A stretch of 64,000 nucleotides of DNA, from positions 19,881,289 through 19,945,288 of the forward strand of contig NC_079147.1 of assembly GCF_945859685.1 (NCBI RefSeq), in the 5' to 3' direction. The notes under the pieces were generated by a model. The model saw nothing but the letters and a program-made list of their open reading frames with translations, made no database searches and was not told the origin of the DNA. The stretch is from Eupeodes corollae. Its lineage: Eukaryota; Arthropoda; Insecta; Diptera; Syrphidae. The position numbers and the translations under genes are program-made. Shown piece after piece: positions 46,101-57,800 of this stretch (positions are counted from its first letter, which is position 1; each line of letters begins with the position of its first letter).

Positions 46101-47349
46101 AGTACAATTTTATTTTTTGGCAACAAAACTTAAATAAAAAACAAAATATATACCTTCATGAAAAATAAATAAAATTCCCTTGCACATCATAAACAATGAC
46201 CTGCGACAACGACACCAAACACCGCCCCTCGCTTGTTCTCGGTCGTCGTAACTATCGTATAGGTATAATAAAAGGTTTCTAGGTCCTTACAGATACAAAC
46301 ACTTTTATTTTTTAGTTTGTATATATACTTTATCCGAAGTGTTGCCAAAATCCTTGTAAGGTAAATTTACTGTAAAGCTGTTTATTGCGGCATAAAGTGT
46401 TTATAACCTCTCTCGCTCCTCTATATCAATTGGAGCATGGTTTTTGAAATAAATCCAAAACCTTAGGATTTATAGTTAAAAAATATTTGTGTACACAAGA
46501 TTTAAAATAGGTTTTAAATTTTTGTTAAGGAAATTAATAATTATAGTATTGATTTACTTTGAAAAATTTTAAGAACTCTTAAATTTAATTAAGGGTTTTG
46601 ATCATTTTAATAATTTGAGATATCACAGACAAAATTTAAGCTTCAAACGAACAAAATAAACATTGGCTGCTTCAATTAATGAATGATTTGACAAACAAAC
46701 AACAAATTGTTCAAGCTACAAAGAAAATACGAAAACAACTACTGTCTTTAAAAACGCGGCATTTTAGCTCTAGTACCCCTCTTAAGGTACATTTCTTAGT
46801 CTAATCTTTTTTTTTGAACAAAAAGCAAACATTTAAAGTCCTCCGTCAGAAATATAATGTCTTATAAGGTTTCTTTTACAAAGCTATGACATTCAGTAAT
46901 TTTTCCATTCAAATAGGAAGAGAGTAAACTGTGCGTTCACAAACAAAAATATTCCTTTTTAAAGGATTAAGAGTCTTGAGTTCTAATCATGTCTTTAAGT
47001 GTTTCTAACACCAAAACCAATTGAATCAAGGAAGCTTAGTTCATAGAAAATATATAAACATACATGTACAATGCTTAGTTGAAACTCAGAATATGTCGTA
47101 TTACTAAATTGTATAATAATTTGGCAATGTACAAATCTTTCTCTTATAGATACAATTTAAATGTTTAAAATAGGATCCTTAGTTTTTATGAAATTGTCAT
47201 TAGTTACAAATTTTTAGCAGAGCTTGAATTTTTTTTTTTTTATAGTTTTGAAAAATACGTTTTAGAGTTGATTGTTGGCCCGGACATCGAAACCAAACTT
47301 TAATTTTGACGATTTTTTCCAGTCTTAAAAATAATTTTTATATTTTTTA
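46101..47349. other. No gene recognised
   Basis: AT-rich, with a CGAC-rich patch near 46205-46255. No coding or mobile-element signature. Confidence 0.4.
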
Positions 47350-47649
47350 ATATATTTAAAAAAACTTAATTTCATAGAACTGTTTCGACAACAGATTCAA
47401 TACAAGAACAAAATTTACCAATAAATGGTCTTACTATTTTCTGTTGAAACTCGTTTAAACATTCATGGTTAAGCTTTTCTTTAAGATTTTTGTGAGACAA
47501 CTTAAAAACTTATAAAGATTTTTTGAATATTATATAAAACAATAAAAAAAATTCAACTGAGTATTGAAGAAAAGGATTATATGTAGATTCGGAAAACCGT
47601 CATGGATTTTATTGGAAAAAAAGAAAATTGTTAAAACTCTAATGCCCTT

Positions 47650-48531
47650 TTTTAACTTCCCATAGGAAGTTATTGCAATGGGTCCGATTTGTCAAATTGA
47701 ATATTTTTACATTTCTCGACGTTTCAAGGTCCCTTAGAGTCGAAATAAAAGATTTTTTAGAACGATGTCTGTGCGTGCGTGCGTACCCTACGTTTTTTTC
47801 GTCGTCCATAGCTCAAGAACCAAAAGGGATATCGATTTCAATTAAATTTTGTTATAGGTACCTACAGATAATAAGGCAGAAAGATGCAGAAAGGGCTCTC
47901 AAGAAAATTGCATGGGTGGTTTTTTACCATATCAGTTTTAAAAAAGGTGAACATTTTGGTTAACCCTAAATATCTTACGAACCAAAAACGCTAGAGACTT
48001 AAATTAAATTTCATATAGTAAATTGTAACTCTATATCAACAAATTTTATTTTTTGAAAAGAATCCATTTATTGTTTTTTTTTTAAATCAAAAAAAACTGG
48101 AAAAAAAAATTTTCACCTCCAAAATTTTGCGAATAAAATATGATTTCATCTGCAAAACAATTTTGTGCAACGAAGAATACTGTTTTTGACATCTGATAAA
48201 ATTTTGAGAGAAATCGAATTGACAGTTTTTTTACAAAAAATAAAAACCTAAAAAAAAAATGAATAAAGATATATTTTTCGACTCAAATATCTTTGCAAAA
48301 CTTTGAAATATTGGCTTCAAACTTATTTTATTTCACAGAAAATATTGTTTTCGATATTCAGTAATTTTTATATAAAAATCCAACAATCCGTTTTTTTCCA
48401 TAAAAAATAAAATCTACAAAAAATAGTGCGCAAATTTGGTAAAAATACATATAGACAAACTTTTAAGCAAGACAAATCGACAGACAGGATGGGAAGTTAT
48501 CAGTGTGGGTCGCATCCCAGCCTCTTTTTTC
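47650..48531 (+). mobile_element. Helentron/HINE-like element, short complete copy
   Basis: Forward orientation with both ends: TTTTTTAACTTCC-CATA-GGAAGTT at left and GGATGGGAAGTTATCAG...CATCCCAGCCTC with T-run at right. It has a full 5' block but only about two tandem units, so total length is 0.88 kb. Unit number therefore varies between copies. Confidence 0.7.
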
Positions 48532-48595
48532 TCTTTTTTTTTGATTTATAAAATCTTTTGTTTCCAAAGAAATTACTTTTTTTTTAAATCTTCTA

Positions 48596-49886
48596 AAGGG
48601 TGATTTTTTTGAGGTTAGGATTTTCATGCATTAGTATTTGACAGATCACGCGGGATTTCAGACATGGTGTCAAAGAGAAAGATGCTCAGTATGCTTTGAC
48701 ATTTCATCATGAATAGACTTACTAACGAGCAACGCTTGCAAATCATTGAATTTTATTACCAAAATCAGTGTTCGGTTCGAAATGTGTTTCGCGCTTTACG
48801 TCCGATTTATGGTCTACATAATCGACCAAGTGAGCAAACAATTAATGCGATTGTGACCAAGTTTCGCACTCAGTTTACTTTATTGGACATTTAACCAACC
48901 ACACGAATGCGTACAGTGTGTACAGAAGAGAATATTGCGTCTGTTGCTGAAGACCGTGAAATGTCGATTCGTCGCCGTTCGCAGCAATTGGGTTTGTGTT
49001 ATTCGATTACATGGAAGATTTTACGCAAAGATCTTGGTGTAAAACCGTAAAAAATACAGCTCGTGCAAGAACTGAAGCCGAGTGATCTGTCACAACGTCG
49101 AATTTTCAGTGAATGGGCCCTAGAAAAGTTGGCAGAAAATCCACTTTTTTATCGACAAATTTTGTTCAGCGATGAGGCTCATTTCTGGTTGAATGGCTAC
49201 GTAAATAAGCAAAATTGCCGCATTTGGAGTGAAGAGCAAACAGAAGCCGTTCAAGAACTGCCCATGCATCCCGAAAAATGCACTGTTTGGTGTGGTTTGT
49301 ACGCTGGTGGAATCATTGGACCGTATTTTTTCAAAGATGCTGTTGGACGCAACGTTACGGTAAATGGCGATTGCTATCGTTCAATGCTAACAAACTTTTT
49401 GTTGCCAAAAATGGAAGAACTGAACTTGGTTGACATGTGGTTTCAACAAGATGGCGCTACATGCCACACAGCTCGCGATTCTATGGCCATTTTGAGGGAA
49501 AACTTCGGAGAACAATTCATCTCAAGGAATGGACCGGTAAGTTGGCCACCAAGATCATGCGATTTGACGCCTTTAGACTATTTTTGTGGGGCTACGTCAA
49601 GTCTAAAGTCTACACAAATAAGTCAGCAACTATTCAAGCTTTGGAAGACAACATTTCCGAAGAAATTCGGGCTATTCCGGCCGAAATGCTCGAAAAAGTT
49701 ACCCAAAATTGGACTTTCCGAATGGACCACCTAAGACGCAGCCGCGGTCAACATTTAAATGAAATTATCTTCAAAAAGTAAATTTCATGAACCAATCTAA
49801 CGTTTCAAAAAAAGAATCGATGAGATTTTGCAAATTTTAAGCGTTTTTTTTAAAAAAAGTTCTCAAGCTCTTAAAAAATCACCATT
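48596..49886 (+). mobile_element. Mariner element of the DD41D (rosa) type
   Basis: 1291 bp between TA dinucleotides at 48594-48595 and 49887-49888. Terminal inverted repeats read AAGGGTGATTTTTTTGAGG at left and AAATGGTGATTTTTTAAGAG (reverse complement) at right. Size and target site are typical of mariner. Confidence 0.88.
48709..49781 (+). pseudogene. Mariner DD41D transposase with two stops and one frameshift
   Basis: Reads as a 357-residue transposase with three lesions: TAA at 48892 in place of Lys, TAA at 49048 in place of Tyr, and a one-base loss near 49583. N-terminal helix-turn-helix: RLTNEQRLQIIEFYYQNQCS and RNVFRAL. The second DNA-binding part has SIRRRSQQLGL. Catalytic residues: Asp in ILFSDEAHFWLNGY, Asp in WFQQDGATCHTA, and the third Asp in CDLTPLDYF. 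Counting gives 41 residues between the second and third, the spacing of the rosa family first described from Ceratitis. After the shift the frame continues LWGYVKSKVYTNKSATIQAL to the end. Inactive, but only three changes from open. Confidence 0.85.
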
Positions 49887-51450
49887 TATTTAAAAAAACT
49901 TAATTTTATAGAACTGTTTCGACAACAGATTCAATACAAGAACAAAATTTACTAATAAATGGTCTTACCTTTTTCTGTTGAAACTCGTTTAAACATAAAT
50001 GGTTAAGCTTTTCTTTTAGATTTTTGTGAGACAACTTTAACACTTATGAAGATTTTTTGAATATTATATAAAGGAATATAAATATTTCAAGTGAGTATTA
50101 AAGAAAAGGAGTATATTTAGATTCGGAAAACCGTCATGGATTTTATTCGAAAAAAGTAAATTATTAAAACTTTAATGACCTTTTTTAACTTCCCATAGGA
50201 AGTTATTGTAATGGGTCCGGTTTGTTAAATTGAAAATTTGGACATTTCTCGACGTTTCAAGGTCCCTAGAGTCGAAATAAAAGATTTTTAGAAAGATGTC
50301 TGTGCGTGCGTGTGTACGTACGTTCGGAAGTCCGTAAGTTCGCGACGTCTTTTTCGTCGTCCATAGCTCAAGAACCAGAAGAGATATCAACTTCAAATAA
50401 ATTTTGTTATACAGATAATAAGGCAGAAAGATGCAGAAAGGGCTCTCAAGAAAATTGCATGGGTGGTTTTTTTACCATAGCAGTTCGAAAAAAAGGTGAA
50501 CATTTTGGTTAACCTTAAATATCTTACAAACTAAAAACGCTAGAGATTTGAATTTAATTTTATATAATATATTGTAACGTGACATCAAACAAGTATATTT
50601 TTTGAGATAAATCGAATCGACAGTTTTTTTTATAAAAAATAAAAATCTAAAAGAAAACATTACTCAAAGTTGGTGAAAATTGAATATCGATTCAAATATC
50701 TTTTTAAAAATTTGAAATTTAGGCTTCAAACTTATTTTATCTTATAAGAAATATTGTTTTCAACATTGTGAAAAATGTTGAGAAAAATCGAATTGACATT
50801 TATTTTACAAAAAATAAAAACATAAAAAAAATGTATAAAAGTTGGTAAAAATTGATTTTCGACTCAAATATCTTTTCAAAACTTTGAGATATTGGCTTTA
50901 ATTTTCTTTTATCTTTCAAAGAATGTTGTTGTCAACATTCAGTTAAAGTTTGAAAAAAATCGAATTGACAGTTTTTTTTACAAAAAATTAAAAACCGAAA
51001 AAAAATTAACAAAAGTTGTTAAAAAATGAATTTCGACTCAAATATCTTTTAAAAACTTTGAGATAATAGATTCTTACTTATTTTTTCTTATAAAAAATAT
51101 TGTTTTCAACATTATGACAAATTTGGAGAAAAATCGAATTAATCTTTTTTTTACAAAAAATAAAAACCTAAAAAAAAATGTATAAAAGTTGGTAAAAATT
51201 GATTTTCGACTCGAATATCTTTTCAAAAATTTTAAATATTGGCTTCAAACAAATTTTATCTTATAAGAAATATTGTTTTCAACATTTGGTAACATTTTTA
51301 AAAATAATTCGAATTGACAGTTTTTTACAAAAAATAAATCTATAAAAAAAACTTGGTAAAAATTTACTTTCGGCTCAAATAGCTTCTCAAAAATTAAAAA
51401 TATTGGTTTCAAACTTATTTTATTTTACAAAAATATTGTTTTTAATATTC

Positions 51451-53023
51451 TTACTTACTTACTTAAGGTGGCGCTACAGTCCGGGGCGGACCTGGGCCTC
51501 AACCAACAAGCGTCTCCAGCCAGCTCGGTCCATAGCTAGCTGTCTCCAGTCTCTCCCACCTGGGTCCGCCACCTGAGTCGCGGTCTTCCTCTACTGCGCC
51601 GGCCGTCCCTCGGGATTGGATTCGAAGACCTTCCGGGCTGGAGCGTTGATGTCCATCCGCTCTACATGACCTAGCCATCTAAGCCGTTATATCTTCTACT
51701 CCATTCTCCATCTATGCGTACGGGACCAAAAATCGCCCGAAGAATTTTTCTCTCGAAGCATCCTAAGACGCTCTCATCTTTCTTTGACAGGGTCCAAGCC
51801 TCAGCGCCATAAATGAGAACCGGGATGATGAGTGTCTTTTAGATGGTGATTTTACATGCTCGAGAGAGAACTTTACTTCTCAATTGCCTTCTAAGTCCAA
51901 AGAAGCAGCGATTTGCAAGAGTTATTCTTCGTTTGATTTCAGCGCTGGTGTCGTTGTCTGCATTAATAGCAGTGCCTAGGTAGACAAAGTTATTAACTAC
52001 CTCAATTCTTTCCAGAACGATGTTGAAGAAGTCGCATGACAGTGCATCGCCTTGTCTAAAACCTTTTTTGACATCAAATGCATCGGTAAGATCTTTTCCG
52101 ACCTTGATAGAGCAGCGTGCATTCTCCATCGTCATTCTGCACAAACGGATAAGTTTGAAAGGGATGCCAAAACTAGACATTGCTCGGTAGAGCTCTTCCC
52201 CATGGTTGCTGTCATACGCGGTTTTAAAATCGATAAAGAGATGGTGGGTATCGATTTGAAGCTCCTGGGTTTTTTCCAAGATCTGCCGTAGTGTGAATAT
52301 TTGGTCGATAGTGGACTTTCCTGGTCTGAAGTTGTTGACGAATGGCTTCAAACGTTCACATTGGTGCATGCTCCCTACCAAGTCATCGCCTGCTGCTTTG
52401 AATAGTTCGGCAGCGATGCCGTCAGCTCCAGCAGCTTTGTTTGACTTAAGTTTAGATATAGCTATCTTCACTTCGTCAAGGTCGGGTAGGCGGAATTGTT
52501 GATCTGCGTCGCCGAGGTTGAGTGGTTCTATCTCCCTTACAGCGGAATTCGGTTCGTCATCGCCGTTATATAATTTGGAGCAGTGATCTTTCCATATTCT
52601 CAGCATCGACTGTGGTTCTACTACGATGTTCCCTTGATCGTCTTTACAGGTTTCGGTTCGTGGCTGGTACCCTTGGGAGGTTTTTTTTACCTTTTGGTAA
52701 AATTTACGAACATCATTCCTGTTGTGACATCCCTCTATCTCCTCGATCGCGCTTCTCATGCTTTCTTTTTTTCCATCTAAGAAGCCGGTGTTCCTCTCTC
52801 CTTTTCTGCTCGTAGAGCTCGCGAGCAGCTCTCGTTCTTTTGTGCAGCGCCGGCCGTTTTGTATGCCTGTTGTTTCGCTGCGTGAGCTTGCCGTGTGAAA
52901 CCTAGCACTTCAGAGGCGGCATCTCTGAAAAGCACATGGCAGTCTCTTGCGATTGTAACCGTCTAACGTCGAATCTTCTCACAGTACTTCCTTGTTTTGG
53001 CTTGGATCGTGAAATCCGTAGCC
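51451..53023 (-). mobile_element. RTE-type retrotransposon, 5' truncated, with TTAC tail and 13-bp target duplication
   Basis: The minus-strand element ends in a TTAC microsatellite (51451-51465) and is flanked by GTTTTTAATATTC at 51438-51450 and 53024-53036. It is truncated within the endonuclease/linker region and internally rearranged. The 3' part before the tail contains the conserved 'ctggagacgcttgttggttg' end typical of insect RTE. Confidence 0.88.
51839..52759 (-). pseudogene. RTE reverse-transcriptase ORF, 306 codons, catalytic motif deleted
   Basis: The frame contains the linker, AAGADGIAAELFKAAGD, then a jump from GSMHQ to CERLKPFVNN (thumb-side fingers lost), FRPGKSTIDQIFTLRQI, motif A in FIDFKTAYDSNHGEELY, and motif B in GFRQGDALSCDFFNIVLE. 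It then passes from VLERI straight to EVVNNFVYLGTAINAD, which lies after motif C, so the YADD-type box is absent. The frame remains open to a stop after ACKITI. It cannot act as RT. Confidence 0.78.
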
Positions 53024-53298
53024 GTTTTTAATATTCGTATTTTGCGTATAAAAATCCAACAATCCTTTTTTTTCATAAAAAATAAAATCTACAAAAAATA
53101 GTACGCAAATTTGGTAAAAATTGATACGAGTACATAAAGACAAACTTTTAAGCAAGACAAAGCGACAGACGGGATGGGAAGTTATCAGACTGGGTCGCAT
53201 CCCAGTCTCTTTTTTCTCTTTTTTTTTTTTTGATTTATAAAATCTTTTGTTTCCAAAGAAACTTCTTTTTTTTAAACTTCTGTAATAAAAAAACCGGA

Positions 53299-53455
53299 GT
53301 CGATATCTCTTCTGGTTCTTGAGCTATATACAAAGAAAAAAACGTCGCGATCGTACGGACGTACGAACGTCCGAAGACATCTTTCCAAAAATCTTTTATT
53401 TTGACTCTACGTACCTTGAAACGTTGAGAAAAGTCAATATTTTCAATTTATGAAT
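53299..53455 (-). mobile_element. Helentron/HINE-like 5'-terminal fragment
   Basis: Reverse orientation, 'gtcgatatctcttctggttc' through a CGTACG tract (about 53350-53372) to 'gaaacgttgagaaaagtcaa'. The outermost hairpin is not present. Confidence 0.6.
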
Positions 53456-53544
53456 GTAAAAAATTACACTTTTAAAAATGATAAAAGACTTACTATTGTC
53501 TCCTCGTCAAAGCTCTGTTAATATTTAAATTAATTCTATAACTG

Positions 53545-54800
53545 GGTAGGTGAGGTCACGAATCCGCTAAGGATTTCAGACCAATAAGCTTAACATCTTT
53601 TGTGCTTAAAACCTTGGAGCGCATTCTTGATTACCATATTAGACCTCTCGAAAGCTCTCAGCGTGCTTATCTTAAGGGCAAATCTACGGAGACTGCCCTC
53701 CATGAGGTAGTGCGTACTGTAGAACAAACAATCCATTATAAAGAATTTACTCTTGCCACCATCCTAGACATAGAAGGTGCTTTTAACAACGTCCTTACAG
53801 AATCCATAGAAGAATCGCTCGTTAAGTTCGGTGTAGTAGACTTCATTCGAGAATGGATTATTTCAGCTTGCGTAAGCACCACAGGGGCCATGCGTACTTG
53901 CCCAACGGACGCTTTAAACGTTATTTTGGATCTTCTATACCAATCGACCTTTTTAATTAATACATAGTTTCCTGCAGCGCTATACTGCTGAAGGAATCAA
54001 ACAGCTGGTTGTTAAAACATTATGGTCACAGCTACACAACGAAATTGATTTCCTCAGATATAGGTAGAACTGACTACTGCACTCCTACTTTGAGCCTTAG
54101 TAAGGGTTTTAAAGTTATTTTCTCATCCAGAGAAGATTGGGAGGATGACATCGTGTCGATAGGTTTCGACACAACCATCTTTACTGACGGCTCAAAGAGG
54201 GAGTGCGGAGTTGGTTCTGGGATCTTTTCTGAGTCCTTAAATGTAGAAAAATGCTTTAGGCTTCTTGACTTTGATAGCGTTTTCCAGGCTGAACTGCTGG
54301 CAATAAGGGAGGTATGTAAGATACTTAAACAAAACACAAACCAAAACCGAAATGTGGCTATCTTTACAGACAGTCAGGCAGCTGTCAAAGCCATTAACTC
54401 GGCCATATCCTCATCTAAATTGGTCCAGCAATGTCGCGATGAGCTTGCGAACCTGAATATAACCTCGGTGTCACCCTGATCTGGGTTCCGGGCCATAGTA
54501 GTATCGTGGGAAATGAACGGGCTGACAAGCTAGCCAGGCAAGGATCGGCCCTTCATAGCTCACTTGCGGGAATGGTTAACATTCCTCTTGGTGCTTTGAA
54601 GGGTAAAATCTTTTCTATCTAATCTGTAATCTTAATCTTTTTTCTCAATGCGACAAAATGGATCGAACATAGTCGCTATGAAGCTTCTCCATAAATCTGT
54701 CCCTTTCAATCACGAGTTTTTGGTATCAAAACGGCGCACTACAGCGCAAATTGGATTTCAGGCTAGGTTGCCTTGAGATTGCCACTTCTTTCTACCTTCC
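53545..54800 (+). pseudogene. LOA-like non-LTR element with RT catalytic core deleted and RNase H present
   Basis: The first frame (53602-53967) reads LKTLERILDYHIRPLESSQ, KGKSTETALHE, motif A in ILDIEGAFNNV, then DFIREWI joins directly to CVSTTGAMRTCPTDALNVIL, a segment from beyond motif C; the YADD box is lost with the frame kept open. The second frame (54009-54479) carries RNase H: TTIFTDGSKRECGVGSG (first Asp), VFQAELLAIREV (Glu), IFTDSQAAVKAI (Asp). A third short part with GHSSIVGNERADKLARQGS (last RNase H region) follows near 54490-54545. The 3' end matches the copy at 16165. No C-terminal zinc motif was found before the end at about 54800; the matching region is shortened. Confidence 0.78.
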
Positions 54801-57800
54801 ATAACTTCCAATCAAAAAATATTGTTCAATCAATTTAACTAATTTAAAAAACACCATTGGTGAAGACCCTTAATATATTCGTATAGACAAACATTTAACT
54901 AAAAACAACTTGCCTACATACAACAAAACAAACTCTGTAACTCAATTTAACCAATTTAAAAACATAATAATAAGCTTACCTTTCATATCACAAACAACAC
55001 CGAAAAAAAGTATATATCTCAACCTCCAAACGTTTGGAATTCATATTCATACGATGAACCCTATAAACTTTTTAAAAACACAAAAAATCCTGTGTTCCAT
55101 AAATAATATCCTTATAAAACATAGAGATAAAAAACATTGAGTGGATATAAACTTTCTTCACTCTATGTTACACAAAAAAATAGAAAATCAGGATGCAAAA
55201 CAAAGGATTTCCGTAAAGATTTTGGGGGGTAATTTTTGTATTTGCATTTTTCCCCCTTTTTTCAAAAAATACGAAAAAAAGTTTTACCCATTGTTCTTTG
55301 TGTTAAATAATAATCTTGTTTTTGTTGGAAAAGGCAGAAACTTTACAAAAAAAAAAACAAGAAGATAGCAAAGTTCCTTCGCATATTTTCTTCCTTTTTA
55401 AAAAAATAAACGGTGCACGAGTGTGCAAAAGAAAAATTAATAAATCCACTTTTTCCATTTTTTTGGAATAAACTAAGATTCATATCGTTGCGTAAAATTT
55501 ATTGCCCATTCATGACCTTAAAGCAAATGAAGTTTTATGAGTCCTTTTTGCTGTGATAGGAAGGTACTAAGCTCCGCATGACAAGATTATGTTGATATTG
55601 TTTTTGGAGCCTTTTTGTATTTTGTCTTCAAGATTTATAATTTTTCTATTGAGGCAGGTTTTGATTACAAACAAGAACCAATAGAACTGAAACTGGATAA
55701 TGAATTCAAGTAGAAGACCTTTATTATTCAAGAGAAACGAATCCCTTATAAAGTTGTCCTGATAACCATTACAAATACCTCAAATTTCAGTCAAGAACTA
55801 CCCTCTCATAAAACCTGATGCAGTGTAATCAGGAAAAATCACCGGTTCACACCTTGCCTGGGGGCGTTTCTATTGCACAAGAATAATCAAGAATAAATTG
55901 TGGTTTCCAACACTCGTCGATTTTACTTTTCATTTTCGTCCTTTTTTTATTTAGCGCGATGTCAGAAGGAACAATAGGTCGGTCTGACAGGGAATATGGA
56001 GAAAAAGTCTGGTGTTGTAGATGACACCGGAATGACATCTAATTTCCACCTAGAATTTCGCATTGTTGTGGTTTTATTTTCTGTTTCCACTGAACATTTT
56101 GTTGGGTAGTTTATTTATTTGTTTGCTTTCAATTTTCCATCCCTGACACACAGGACTAAAACAAGGGTTGAAATGAATGCGAAATTCCCGAAGGCACTAA
56201 AATATCACCTTGCTGCATTTTCTATGTTGTTTTTTTTATTTTATTTTTACTCCATGATGAGGCCTTTTCTTTCCACAGACACTGCTTCCGATACTCTGGT
56301 ACATGTCCCCACGTACTGCTGGGTGCTGCTGTCATTGTTGATTTGCAACTCATTAGTTCCGAGTTATATACAAAAGCTCTTTGACTAAACTGACATTCAA
56401 TTTGCATAAAGGTGGTAGCCGTCCAATATCATCTACTTATATTTTCCCAATGCACTATTTCAACACAAAGGAACAAAAATAAGGACGAACCAAACAGACA
56501 GACAGACCTACATAACTCCGTCTATAGTACAATATTATGTAGGTAGGAAAATAAAAGGATAAAAGAAAAATAAACTGAATAAGCAACTTCATTGATCATC
56601 ATTTTGCAACCTCTGTCATGTGACCAAAAGTCGGTAAGAAAAAAGACTGTACGAGAGTCCAAAGCACCATCATCATCACCCCACAAAGAAAATTTCTATG
56701 TGAAAAGGACTTCGAACTCAATTGAAAAACTCCAACTACAAACTTGTACATCTACAGCAATAGAACATGTACTATACATTTGTCCAAGGAGTCGATTTGA
56801 GGCTGAATCTCTAAAGCGATGGATGTACCGCTCGCCGCCGCTGCCTGCCTGGAAATAGGAAATGAATTCTTCATCAAAAGAGTCAAAAGAATTTTCCAAG
56901 AATATACAAATATCCTGCAACAAAACAAAAACCAAAAAAGCATCCTATAAAAACACTATATACAACAAAAACAAAAAGTAAAAGATTTTCAGACACTCAT
57001 GCATTGACAATAGAAAGTTTTCCGAGAAGGCACCTACTTATATCCTCGTGCATTCGATTTTCTTCTTGCAAATTCACAGAAAGAAAATGTGTTATTTTTT
57101 TCTTTTTTTTCAAATCTTCTTGTGGTCAATGTGTGGGAAAAATTTCTTGCTTAAAGGAAATTTTGTATTTGTATTTTGTTTTTATTATTTTTTTTTGAAA
57201 AGGACGATGAGAAAAAAGTGCCAACACTGTCGAACGTGAGTAAAATTTAATAAAGAATGGAAGGTACATCGTTGAATATTTTTACATAGAACATACTTAT
57301 GCATGAATATGATGTTTTTTTTTTTACTGCCCATGAAATTGTCTAAGCCTAGTGCAGATATTCATATCCTTTTGTTTAAAATAAGAACAACATTTTTGAC
57401 TAGCATTTCAATCAATTCATTATATGATGTTTCATTAAGTCAGAAAAATAGCAATTTAGGTTTATAAAGAGAGAGTGTGTCCATATACTATACTGTCACG
57501 GTAAAAATTACCGCGACATGAACCATTCTCTCCGTCATCCAAATACTTGTTCCTCCCTCCTCCATTCCTACAGGTGTTTCCTTCAATCTACTGAGAGAGA
57601 GAGGGGCAGCCATGGTCCATCAGCCATCGGTTCAATCTCTCAGTACTTTGGAAGGAAACATAATCATGGATGTCGATTTTCCACTTTAACTAAGGTGACA
57701 GACGGGCGGTCTTGTCAAATATTAAGAACGGGTGATAGCCAGTCCCCAAAGAATGAGCATAATTACCACCATAAGTGTCAGACGGATGGTCTGACTCCAG

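Larger units (their letters stand above)
50183..53214 (+). mobile_element. Helentron/HINE-like element interrupted by an RTE insertion
   Basis: The left hairpin end is at about 50187-50204, the 5' block runs to about 50780, and tandem units run to 51450. After the RTE insertion the last unit resumes at 53037 and ends with GGGATGGGAAGTTATCAG...CATCCCAGTCTC at about 53211. The interrupted position matches 'ttgttttcaatattcagtaat' of the intact copy at 48345. Confidence 0.75.
47350..53290. repeat. Duplicated segment (copy A 47350-48593, copy B 49889-53290)
   Basis: Both copies contain about 300 bp of the same unique flank (aacttaatttcatagaactg / ...ttttatagaactg, cgacaacagattcaatacaa, cggaaaaccgtcatgg), then a Helentron/HINE-like element, then the same right flank (gatttataaaatcttttgtt, tccaaagaaa). 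Flank identity shows duplication of a locus already carrying the element, not two insertions. A mariner element lies between the copies, and an RTE is inserted in copy B. Confidence 0.8.
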
